5,596 nt of DNA. Origin: Candidatus Omnitrophota bacterium (GTDB taxonomy: Bacteria; Omnitrophota; Gorgyraeia; Gygaellales; Profunditerraquicolaceae). Each line of letters begins with the position of its first letter. Position 1 is the stretch's first letter. The notes below the pieces were generated by a model. The model was not told where the DNA came from. It made no database searches and was given only the letters and a program-made list of their open reading frames with translations. This document shows, in pieces, positions 1 to 5,596 of the stretch. The stretch lies in assembly GCA_016212045.1 (NCBI GenBank), contig JACRHO010000154.1, forward strand, positions 1 to 5,596, in the 5' to 3' direction. Made by a program: the position numbers and the translations under genes.

Positions 1-2367
1 GAGACCGCAGTGTTAATGGAGGTATTAAAAGCAGGCGGGGCGAGTCTATGGCTTTGCGCCTCTAATCCTTTATCCACGCAGGATGATGTGGCCTCTTCTC
101 TGGTGAAAGATTTAAAGATTGCGGTATATTCTATAAAAGGCGAGGATACCAAAACCTATTACCGGCACATAAGGGCGGTCTTGGCAATTAAGCCCGACGT
201 GACTATGGATGACGGCGCAGACCTGGTGAGTACTATTCATCAGCGCGCCTTATCTATCCATCGTAACATTATCGGCGGAACCGAAGAGACCACTACCGGC
301 GTGGTTAGATTGCGGGCGCTGGCCAATCAGGGAAAACTACGTTATCCTATCATTGCCGTTAATGATGCCTCCACCAAGCATTTATTTGACAACCGCTATG
401 GCACTGGCCAGTCCACAATAGATGGCATTATTCGCGCGACGAATAAATTATTAGCCGGCACGCATTTTGTCGTCTGCGGCTATGGCTGGTGTCTTCCTAA
501 AGATACAAAAATATTTACTTGCAGTGGTATTAAGAGCATAAAAGATATAAAGATCGGAGACACAGTAGTAGGTTTTAATGGCTATGGTAAGGTAGTAAAT
601 AAATTTCATAAGGGAGCAAAAGAGCTTTACGAAGTAAAAACAAAAGATGGTTATAATATTAGAGCAACTAAAGAGCACGAAGTTTTAGTTTTTACACAAG
701 ATGGCTTTAGATATAAGAAAGTAGAAAATTTGCTGCCCGGAGATAATCTTGTTGTATGTAAAAATGAAAACGGATGGGGGAAAAACGATTACAGTGATTT
801 AATTAGGAAATACAGTTTTAGTTTTAAATCCGAAGATTTATTTTACATTCTAGGTTGTTTAATTGGTGATGGGACAGTGACAAAAAAGCGCTCAGTATCT
901 CTTGCTTGTAGTTTGAGGGATAAAGTCCATTTTAAAAATGCTTTAAGTAAATTAGAGTTTCATATAGGAGATTGCAGAAGTAACTTATATTTAGATATAT
1001 ATTCAATAAAATTTAGAAATTTATTAGTTGAATTAGGTTTATATTATCTGAAATCTTTTCAAAAAATTATACCCGAGTCCGTTTTTTCTGCTAAAGAAAA
1101 AATAATTTCTAGTTTTTTGAGAGGTCTTTTTGATACAGATGGATGGGTGATAAAGAAAAGAGGCAAGAGAATCTTCGTGGTTGGATTATCCTCTTCCAGT
1201 AAAAAATTAATAGAGGAGGTGCAGATTCTATTAATGAATTACGGTATACATTCTCACATAATAGAAAGAAAGAGCCGAGTTGCAAATATAAGTGGTCGCT
1301 CCTATGCTACAAAATCTGGTTACGAATTGGTTATAAAAGGATTAGAATCAAGAAAGATATTCAAAAAGAAAATAGGGTTTTCGTTAAAAAGAAAACAAAG
1401 AGAATTGAGCGGACTTGAAAATATAGGAAAGATTGATAAATATGACAGTATCCCCTACTTTAAAGAAATTATAAGAAAGATAAACAAGAAATACAAAATT
1501 GTGGTTAGCAGAGAAGATGCAAAAGTGATTAATATAAATGGCAAAAAAAGAATTTCTAAAGAAATAACAGAAAGGATTTTAGATTATAAATATTCAAAAT
1601 TAAATGATAGACTGTTAGATGAGCTGAGAACAATTATTAATAACGATTATAAATTGATTCCTTTAGAACGGGTAAGGAAATTAAAAGAAAAAGAGGAAGT
1701 CTATGACATAGAGGTTAGTGATATTAATAGTTTTGTAGCGAATGGTATATTAGTTCATAATTGTGGTAAAGGAGTTGCGCTGCGGGCAAAGGGGATGGCT
1801 TCAAGAGTTATCATTGTGGAGGTTGATCCCTTGCGCGCCTTAGAGGCAACCATGGATGGCTATGAGGTTATGCCGATAAAAGAGGCGAGTGAAATCGGCG
1901 ATATCTTTGTGACTACCACCGGAGATACCAGCGTCATCCGGCGGGAACACTTTGCCGCGATGAAGGACGGCGCAATTGTGGCTAATTCCGGCCATTTTAA
2001 TGTGGAGATAGATATTCCGGCGTTAGAGAAGTTAAGCAAAGCCAAGAAACGTATCCGCGAATTTACCGATGAATATATCTTAAAAGACGGCAGAAAAATT
2101 TATCTTTTAGGCGAGGGCCGGCTGATAAATTTGGCAGCAGCAGAGGGTCATCCGGCGCAGGTAATGGATATGTCTTTTGCCAATCAGGCCTTAAGCGTAG
2201 AATATATTGTTGAGAATCACCGTCGGTTAAGAAAAGATGTTTACGGAGTTCCAGAAGAGATTGATAAAAATATTGCCCGACTGAAATTAAAGTCATTGGG
2301 AATAAAAATAGATACCCTGACCTCCCAACAGAAAAAATATCTTTCTAGTTGGGAGCTGGGGACATAA
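1..2367 (+). CDS. ahcY: Adenosylhomocysteinase (SAHH), 5'-truncated, with an in-frame intein
   Basis: SAHH reversibly hydrolyses S-adenosylhomocysteine to adenosine and homocysteine in the cytoplasm, relieving product inhibition of methyltransferases. The frame is open from the first base, so the true start lies upstream; roughly 50 residues seem missing compared with the family. The N-terminal host part (1-489) shows the substrate-domain signatures: STQDD, DDGADL, EETTTG and VNDASTKHLFDN. The Lys (codon 376-378) and Asp (388-390) of the last motif match catalytic residues of the family. An intein occupies 490-1761. The C-terminal part (1762-2364, 201 codons) continues with CGKGVALRAKG, EVDP, GHFNVEID and AEGHPAQVM. 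Joining the host parts restores the NAD-binding loop GYGWCGKG. The protein ends in SWELGT, the short Thermotoga/archaeal-like form without the PDHYRY-type tail of other bacteria and eukaryotes. The TAA stop lies in a repeat shared with the next gap. Identity is very secure; activity requires splicing. Confidence 0.96.
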   Translation, partial: ETAVLMEVLKAGGASLWLCASNPLSTQDDVASSLVKDLKIAVYSIKGEDTKTYYRHIRAVLAIKPDVTMDDGADLVSTIHQRALSIHRNIIGGTEETTTGVVRLRALANQGKLRYPIIAVNDASTKHLFDNRYGTGQSTIDGIIRATNKLLAGTHFVVCGYGWCLPKDTKIFTCSGIKSIKDIKIGDTVVGFNGYGKVVNKFHKGAKELYEVKTKDGYNIRATKEHEVLVFTQDGFRYKKVENLLPGDNLVVCKNENGWGKNDYSDLIRKYSFSFKSEDLFYILGCLIGDGTVTKKRSVSLACSLRDKVHFKNALSKLEFHIGDCRSNLYLDIYSIKFRNLLVELGLYYLKSFQKIIPESVFSAKEKIISSFLRGLFDTDGWVIKKRGKRIFVVGLSSSSKKLIEEVQILLMNYGIHSHIIERKSRVANISGRSYATKSGYELVIKGLESRKIFKKKIGFSLKRKQRELSGLENIGKIDKYDSIPYFKEIIRKINKKYKIVVSREDAKVININGKKRISKEITERILDYKYSKLNDRLLDELRTIINNDYKLIPLERVRKLKEKEEVYDIEVSDINSFVANGILVHNCGKGVALRAKGMASRVIIVEVDPLRALEATMDGYEVMPIKEASEIGDIFVTTTGDTSVIRREHFAAMKDGAIVANSGHFNVEIDIPALEKLSKAKKRIREFTDEYILKDGRKIYLLGEGRLINLAAAEGHPAQVMDMSFANQALSVEYIVENHRRLRKDVYGVPEEIDKNIARLKLKSLGIKIDTLTSQQKKYLSSWELGT
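490..1761 (+). mobile_element. Intein (424 aa, class 1, LAGLIDADG-bearing) inserted in ahcY
   Basis: This in-frame element should excise itself from the SAHH precursor by protein splicing. Residue 1 is Cys (CLPKDTKIF, block A). Block B is ATKEHEVLV, with the T60-x-x-H63 signature. Block F begins VYDIEV at residue 404 and continues SFVANG. The element ends LVHN, penultimate His423 and terminal Asn424, followed by a host Cys as the +1 nucleophile. Two endonuclease motifs lie between the splicing blocks. All residues needed for canonical class 1 splicing are present and the frame is undamaged. Boundaries are exact because removing the element rejoins a standard SAHH motif, GYGW plus CGKG. Base composition differs sharply: rows starting at 841, 961 and 1561 have about 37, 20 and 20% GC by hand count, against 50% and 60% for host rows at 301 and 1921. 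That supports horizontal acquisition. Residues about 290-390, between the endonuclease core and block F, are Lys-rich and I cannot assign them a function. Confidence 0.96.
826..1509 (+). other. LAGLIDADG homing endonuclease domain within the intein (approximate limits)
   Basis: Two dodecapeptide motifs are visible. The first is ILGCLIGDG at intein residues 120-128 (bases 847-873). The second is LRGLFDTDG at residues 210-218 (bases 1117-1143), preceded by IPESVF, which resembles intein block D. Each keeps an Asp at the position that normally coordinates the catalytic metal (D127 and D217). The family cuts intein-free alleles at the insertion site so that repair copies the intein in. Both acidic residues and an open frame suggest the nuclease could still be active. 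The predicted target is the intein-less ahcY sequence around the GYGWCGKG codons. The domain edges are estimates; only the two motifs are exact. Confidence 0.9.
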
Positions 2368-2404
2368 CCAACCTTTATTCCACCTCGTAGGTGGTAGAGG
2401 TCGG
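2364..2404 (+). repeat. Hairpin repeat copy A, overlapping the ahcY stop codon
   Basis: The inner stem CCACCT (2380-2385) pairs perfectly with AGGTGG (2389-2394) around the loop CGT. An outer stem, CCAACCT (2368-2374) with AGGTCGG (2398-2404), pairs with one mismatch across an internal loop. Bases 2364-2394 match 2840-2870 at 27 of 31 positions without gaps. The first 13 bases and the 9-base CGTAGGTGG are identical in both. There is no T-tract after the stem, so an intrinsic terminator is not supported. It could be a REP-like palindromic element or an mRNA-stabilising hairpin. Confidence 0.75.
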
Positions 2405-2416
2405 AGACATTAAAAA

Positions 2417-2421
2417 AGGAG
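2417..2421 (+). promoter_or_regulatory. Shine-Dalgarno site of the receiver gene
   Basis: AGGAG sits 5 nt before the ATG at 2427. It decides the start: the in-frame upstream GTG at 2391 lies inside the hairpin of repeat A, has no such site, and would add residues outside the receiver fold. Confidence 0.8.
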
Positions 2422-2426
2422 CTAAT

Positions 2427-2843
2427 ATGGCCAAGATATTATTAGCCGATGATGATGCGGATATCCGCGATATAATTAGCGGGATTTTGCAGAAAGAGGG
2501 TTTTGAGGTAGTTTTGGCCAAGGATGGAAATGAGGCCTTGGATTTAACTAAAGCCAATAGGCCTGAGCTGGTCCTTTTAGATTATCTAATGCCGGGATTA
2601 AACGGGATAGAGGTCTGCGCGGCCTTGAAGAAAGACAAAGAGACAAAATCCATTCCTATCATTATGATGACTGCCTATGCCAGTGAAAAGGAAGGGTCTT
2701 TAAGCGCCGGAGCAATAGATTTTATCACCAAGCCCATTGAGAAAGTTGATTTGTTACTACGTATTCGCTCGGTCCTGAAAGTAAAACATATCAATAACGA
2801 ATTGCAAAAGATTATCGCTTACATAGAAGAACTGGGAAAATAA
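2427..2843 (+). CDS. Stand-alone response regulator receiver-domain protein (CheY-like)
   Basis: This 138-residue protein is essentially one receiver domain. It starts MAKILLADDD, whose acidic pair D8/D9 binds Mg2+. The phospho-acceptor is D52 in LLDYLMPG. T82 in IIMMTAY and K102 in FITKPI complete the conserved active site, so it should accept phosphate from a histidine kinase. After the final helix (about residue 117) only a short amphipathic tail of about 20 residues follows (HINNELQKIIAYIEEL). There is no DNA-binding or enzymatic output domain, so it probably acts by protein-protein contact, as CheY or Spo0F do. The family usually has 120-140 residues. No kinase is in the window, so its partner and target are unknown. 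It lies between ahcY and pfkA, with hairpin repeats directly on both sides. The start at 2427 is chosen from the AGGAG and the standard receiver beginning. Confidence 0.92.
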   Translation: MAKILLADDDADIRDIISGILQKEGFEVVLAKDGNEALDLTKANRPELVLLDYLMPGLNGIEVCAALKKDKETKSIPIIMMTAYASEKEGSLSAGAIDFITKPIEKVDLLLRIRSVLKVKHINNELQKIIAYIEELGK

Positions 2844-2880
2844 CCAACCTTTGTCACACCGCGTAGGTGGGGACAGGTTA
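2840..2880 (+). repeat. Hairpin repeat copy B, overlapping the receiver-gene stop codon
   Basis: This is the second copy of the element at 2364-2404, at a constant offset of 476 nt. It can fold as AACC (2846-2849) with GGTT (2876-2879), TGTC (2852-2855) with GACA (2872-2875), and CACC (2857-2860) with GGTG (2866-2869) around a GCGTA loop. Several loop and stem differences from copy A are compensated by other pairings. Like copy A, it begins on the TAA stop of the upstream gene. No T-tract follows. It ends about 10 nt before the pfkA ATG and may affect translation of that gene. Confidence 0.75.
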
Positions 2881-2890
2881 ACCGTTTCCG

Positions 2891-3853
2891 ATGAAGAGAA
2901 TAGGACTTTTAACTACGGGTGGCGATGCCCCGGGGATGAATGCGGCGATACGTAGCGTGGTGCGCTACGCCACGCATAAAAATATAGAAGTGCTGGGGGT
3001 GCTCCGCGGCTAGTGGGGTTTAATTAATGAAGAGATGAAGTTATTTGACCATCGCTCTGTCTCAGGGATTATCAATCAAGGGGGAACAGTGCTTAAGACC
3101 GCCCGCTGTCCAGAATTTCAGACTCAAGAGGGCCAAGAGAGAGCACTTGAAACAATAAAAAAGAATTCAATAGAAGGTTTAATCATTATCGGCGGAAATG
3201 GCAGTTTTACTGCTGCGCATGAATTTTATAAAAAATATAAAGTTTCTATTGTTGGCATTCCGGCATCCATTGATAACGATATTAACGGCATCGATGTAAC
3301 CATCGGTTCGGATACTGCGATAAATACGGCATTATCTGCTATTGATAATATCCGCGATACTGCCACCTCTATGGAGCGGATTTTTATCGTGGAGGTGATG
3401 GGACGCAAGTCCGGTTTTATCGCGCTTTCCGTGGCTTTGGCCGGAGGCTGCGAAGAAGTAATTATCCCAGAAAGAAAATTTGACTTACCGGCTGTCTGTC
3501 ATGAAATTGTGGAGGGGAATTTAAGAGGTAAAATCAGCTGGATTATTGTTGTCGCTGAAGGTTCAGGGCTTAAGGCAGAAGAAATTGCCCGGCAGATAAC
3601 CGAGATGACTACTCTTGAGACCCGCGCCATTGTTTTAGGGCATATCCAGCGAGGAGGCCGGCCCAGCGCTTTTAGCCGCGATTTAGCCTTGCGCCTGGGT
3701 CAGGCAGCAGTGGATTGTTTGTTGGCCGGCAAAAAGGATATGGCCGTAGGTTTCTTCTGCGGAAAAATAGTAGAAGTAGATTTTGCCGTGGCTATTCAGG
3801 AGAAGAAGTTAGAAGTGGATAGTTTGTATAAGTTGATTAAGATATTGACATAG
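2891..3853 (+). pseudogene. pfkA: ATP-type 6-phosphofructokinase gene interrupted by one in-frame TAG
   Basis: PfkA phosphorylates fructose 6-phosphate to fructose 1,6-bisphosphate, the committing step of glycolysis. The frame starts MKRIGLLTTGGDAPGMN (the ATP loop) at 2891 and runs 40 codons to a TAG at 3011-3013. It then continues in the same frame to a TAG at 3851-3853. Total length is 320 codons, as in E. coli PfkA. The amber replaces the aromatic residue of the G-[Y/W]-x-G-L motif (here G-stop-W-G-L). Other motifs survive: R72, PASIDND with the catalytic Asp, VEVMGR, and ETRAIVLGHIQRGG. Gly104 and the lack of Lys in PASIDND fit ATP rather than PPi use. GGDGS reads GGNGS (N103). No strong Shine-Dalgarno precedes 2891. 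Starting at the ATG at 3035 would give 272 residues without the ATP loop, so that product is unlikely to work. It may be a recent pseudogene, a base-call error, or suppressed in vivo. Confidence 0.85.
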
Positions 3854-3854
3854 C

Positions 3855-3864
3855 AAGGGGGGAG
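3855..3864 (+). promoter_or_regulatory. Shine-Dalgarno site of the aldolase gene
   Basis: A purine-rich run ending in GGAG lies 8 nt before the ATG at 3873, directly after the pfkA stop at 3851-3853. It supports both that start and the use of TAG as a real terminator of pfkA, since a TAA also follows in the same frame at 3866. Confidence 0.8.
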
Positions 3865-3872
3865 TTAAAAAC

Positions 3873-5198
3873 ATGGGCAGGCGGCCTTTAGACATCGAGA
3901 TAATAGCGAAAGATTTAATTTTAAGCGATGACCTGGCCAGAAAAAAAATCCTGGCGAAAAAGATTTTTGATATCGCCTATAAAAACGGGATTTATCCCTC
4001 TAGTATTCACCAATTTTATCTGGCGAGGGGGAGAGGGGAATTCGGCGGTTTTACCGTGCCGGCCATAAACTTAAGGAGCCTGACTTATGATTTGGCCAAA
4101 GCCATCTTTCGCGTGGCCAAAAGAAATAACGCGAGCGCCTTTATCTTTGAGCTCGCCAAATCTGAGATGGGTTACACTGCCCAGCCGCCTATAGAGTATG
4201 GGGCTTGTGTCTTAGCTGCCGCAATTAAGGAAGAATACCGCGGCCCGGTATTTATACAAGGCGATCATTTTCAGCTGAATGCCAAGAAGTTCAAGGAGAA
4301 TCCCGAGCAGGAACTTGAGGGATTAAAGGCCTTAATTGCTGAGTCAATTGAGTCTGGTTTCTATAATATTGATATTGATTCCTCAACCTTAGTAGATTTA
4401 TCTAAGCCTGAGATTAAGCAGCAACAATATAATAATTATGAGGTCTGCGCCAAACTCACCCAGTTTATCCGCCAGATCCAGCCGCGCGGCGTAGAGGTTT
4501 CCGTAGGCGGTGAAATCGGAGAAGTGGGCAGTATTAATTCTACAGCAGAAGACCTGCGCGCTTTTATGCAGGGCTACCTTGAGAGATTGCGCAAAGGTCG
4601 CACCGGGATTAGTAAAATCAGCGTCCAGACTGGCACCTCCCACGGCGGAGTGGTCTTGCCCGACGGCACAGTAGCCCAGGTAAAATTGGATTTTCAGACC
4701 TTAAAGAATTTATCTGAGATTGCGCGCAAGGAATACAACCTCGCCGGTGCAGTGCAGCATGGGGCCTCAACTTTGCCGGCAGAGGCATTTCATAAATTTG
4801 CCGAATGCGAAACTGCCGAGGTGCATCTGGCTACTGAATTCCAGAATATGATTTATGAAAGCAGGCATTTGCCGGTGGAATTAAGGACAAAGATTTATGA
4901 CTGGCTAAAAGTAAATAGCGCATCAGAGAGAAAGGAAGGAGAAACCGAAGAGCAGTTTATTTATAAGACGCGCAAAAAGGCCTTAGGTCCATTTAAAAGA
5001 GAAATTATGGGCTTAGCCAATGAAATACGCGATGAGATTGCCAAAGAAATTGAGGAAAAGTTTGAATTTCTCTTTAAGCAGTTGAATGCAATAAATAATA
5101 AGGAATTAGTAGCTAAATTCGTTACTTTAAAACGCGTGATTATACGTAAGCGAGAAGAAAAAACTGCTGTTGTGCATACGGCAGAAGGAGCAGATTAG
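3873..5198 (+). CDS. Class II fructose-bisphosphate aldolase family protein, long form
   Basis: The 441-residue product fits a zinc-dependent class II aldolase. This family splits fructose 1,6-bisphosphate into dihydroxyacetone phosphate and glyceraldehyde 3-phosphate. Motifs in order are: FTVPAINLRS (60-69), like the usual VPAFN strand; QGDHFQ (129-134), with H132 a likely zinc ligand; NIDIDSS (165-171); VGGEIGEVGS (211-220), like the GELG segment; TGTSHGG (253-259), H257; and VQHGAST (294-300), H296. The three histidines match the family's metal sites. It is longer than common FbaA proteins (about 285-360 residues). The extra length is mainly a charged helical C-terminus (about 345-441) rich in Lys and Glu. 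Its place 19 nt after pfkA, whose product would be its substrate, supports a glycolytic or gluconeogenic role. A tagatose-bisphosphate or other ketose-bisphosphate aldolase is possible. I give no gene symbol because the exact subfamily is unclear. Confidence 0.82.
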   Translation: MGRRPLDIEIIAKDLILSDDLARKKILAKKIFDIAYKNGIYPSSIHQFYLARGRGEFGGFTVPAINLRSLTYDLAKAIFRVAKRNNASAFIFELAKSEMGYTAQPPIEYGACVLAAAIKEEYRGPVFIQGDHFQLNAKKFKENPEQELEGLKALIAESIESGFYNIDIDSSTLVDLSKPEIKQQQYNNYEVCAKLTQFIRQIQPRGVEVSVGGEIGEVGSINSTAEDLRAFMQGYLERLRKGRTGISKISVQTGTSHGGVVLPDGTVAQVKLDFQTLKNLSEIARKEYNLAGAVQHGASTLPAEAFHKFAECETAEVHLATEFQNMIYESRHLPVELRTKIYDWLKVNSASERKEGETEEQFIYKTRKKALGPFKREIMGLANEIRDEIAKEIEEKFEFLFKQLNAINNKELVAKFVTLKRVIIRKREEKTAVVHTAEGAD

Positions 5199-5203
5199 AG
5201 GAG
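5199..5203 (+). promoter_or_regulatory. Shine-Dalgarno site of ilvD
   Basis: AGGAG begins immediately after the aldolase TAG and lies 7 nt before the ATG at 5211. This tight arrangement suggests translational coupling between the two genes. Confidence 0.8.
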
Positions 5204-5210
5204 AATAAAG

Positions 5211-5596
5211 ATGCGTTCGGATAAAATTAAAAAAGGATTAGAGCGGATTCCGCACCGCGCGCTTTTACATGCTACGGGGTTGACCAGGAAAGATTTAGCC
5301 AAACCCTTTATTGGCGTAGCCACGTCTTTTACGGATTTAATCCCCGGTCACATCGGGATGCGGGAGCTAGAGCGTTTTATTGAGCGGGGCATCTGTTACG
5401 GCGGGGGAGTGCCTTTTTTCTTCGGGGTGCCGGGTATCTGCGACGGGCTGGCTATGGGGCATCTGGGGATGTGTTATCCCTTGGCCTTGCGGGAGATTGT
5501 TGCGGATAGCATTGAAACCGTCTGCAATGCCCATCAATTAGACGGAATTGTGTGTCTGACTAACTGCGACAAGATTACTCCGGGAATGCTGATGGC
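5211..5596 (+). CDS. ilvD: Dihydroxy-acid dehydratase, 3'-truncated by the window end
   Basis: IlvD is an iron-sulfur enzyme that dehydrates 2,3-dihydroxy-isovalerate and 2,3-dihydroxy-3-methylvalerate to the 2-keto acids that precede valine/leucine and isoleucine. Only 128 complete codons are present, from a family of about 550-610 residues. The N-terminal landmarks are clear: RALLHATGL (16-24), SFTDLIPGH (39-47), GICDGLAMGHLGM (75-87), REIVADSIE (94-102) and TNCDKITPGML (117-127), with C119 an expected cluster ligand. At the first cluster position it reads PGH, as in E. coli IlvD, rather than the PCN of the C-type sequences, so it falls with the E. coli-like group. The start at 5211 follows an AGGAG and gives a normal family N-terminus. 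The gap to the aldolase gene is 12 nt and the two frames are in register, separated by one TAG. The related Edd is less likely, given the motif spelling. Confidence 0.93.
   Translation, partial: MRSDKIKKGLERIPHRALLHATGLTRKDLAKPFIGVATSFTDLIPGHIGMRELERFIERGICYGGGVPFFFGVPGICDGLAMGHLGMCYPLALREIVADSIETVCNAHQLDGIVCLTNCDKITPGMLM

Noticed and set aside
451..678. Reverse-strand ORF spanning the intein N-terminus
   Set aside because: It overlaps the clearly coding ahcY and intein frame, has no recognisable motifs, and looks like an antisense shadow; the same applies to the other minus-strand ORFs.
2368..2404. Rho-independent terminator after ahcY
   Set aside because: The stem is convincing but no T-rich run follows, and the sequence recurs after the next gene as a repeat.
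2391..2426. Upstream GTG start for the receiver protein
   Set aside because: It lies inside the hairpin of repeat A and has no ribosome binding site; the ATG at 2427 has AGGAG at 5 nt and begins the receiver fold normally.
3035..3853. Internal restart giving a 272-residue PfkA
   Set aside because: No well-spaced Shine-Dalgarno precedes the ATG at 3035, and the product would lack the GGDAPGMN ATP loop, so a working enzyme is unlikely.
3845..3872. TTGACA as a -35 promoter box before the aldolase gene
   Set aside because: No -10-like sequence occurs at a suitable distance, and the match overlaps the end of pfkA coding sequence; it is probably chance.
3011..5198. Genome-wide reassignment of TAG to a sense codon, suggested by the amber in pfkA
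   Set aside because: pfkA (3851) and the aldolase gene (5196) both end at TAG at sensible family lengths, each directly followed by a ribosome binding site and the next gene. Reading TAG as sense would also fuse the aldolase to IlvD, since their frames are in register.

Overview
The window is a bacterial metabolic segment of five genes, all on the + strand and closely packed, with intergenic gaps of 59, 47, 19 and 12 nt. In order it holds: the 3' part of an S-adenosylhomocysteine hydrolase gene (ahcY) carrying an in-frame intein; a stand-alone two-component receiver protein; an ATP-type 6-phosphofructokinase gene (pfkA) broken by one in-frame TAG; a long class II fructose-bisphosphate aldolase homologue; and the 5' part of dihydroxy-acid dehydratase (ilvD). 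The tight spacing and good Shine-Dalgarno sequences suggest co-transcription, but no promoter or intrinsic terminator is convincing inside the window. No stretch over 300 bases lacks a gene.

The standout element is the 424-codon intein at 490-1761. It starts with Cys, ends in His-Asn before a Cys, and contains two LAGLIDADG homing-endonuclease motifs. It splits the glycine-rich NAD-binding loop of SAHH (GYGW | CGKG), so active enzyme should form only after protein splicing. It is visibly AT-richer than the host gene, which fits lateral acquisition.

Two related hairpin-forming repeats (about 2364-2404 and 2840-2880) flank the receiver gene, each beginning on the TAA stop codon of the gene before it. 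They align without gaps at an offset of 476 nt (27 of 31 positions identical). They lack T-tracts and look more like dispersed palindromic elements than terminators.

The pfkA reading frame resumes correctly after the amber codon and keeps nearly every catalytic motif. It also has Asn where the GGDGS loop normally has Asp. It may be a recent pseudogene, a sequencing error or a readthrough case. Genome-wide TAG reassignment is unlikely because two genes here appear to end properly at TAG.

The functions cover the activated-methyl cycle (ahcY), glycolysis (pfkA, aldolase) and branched-chain amino acid synthesis (ilvD), with a signalling receiver between them. The short-form SAHH C-terminus (ending SWELGT, like the Thermotoga/archaeal type) and mixed base composition suggest an uncultured, probably anaerobic bacterium. 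The phylum cannot be fixed from this window; an Omnitrophota-like genome is only an impression.
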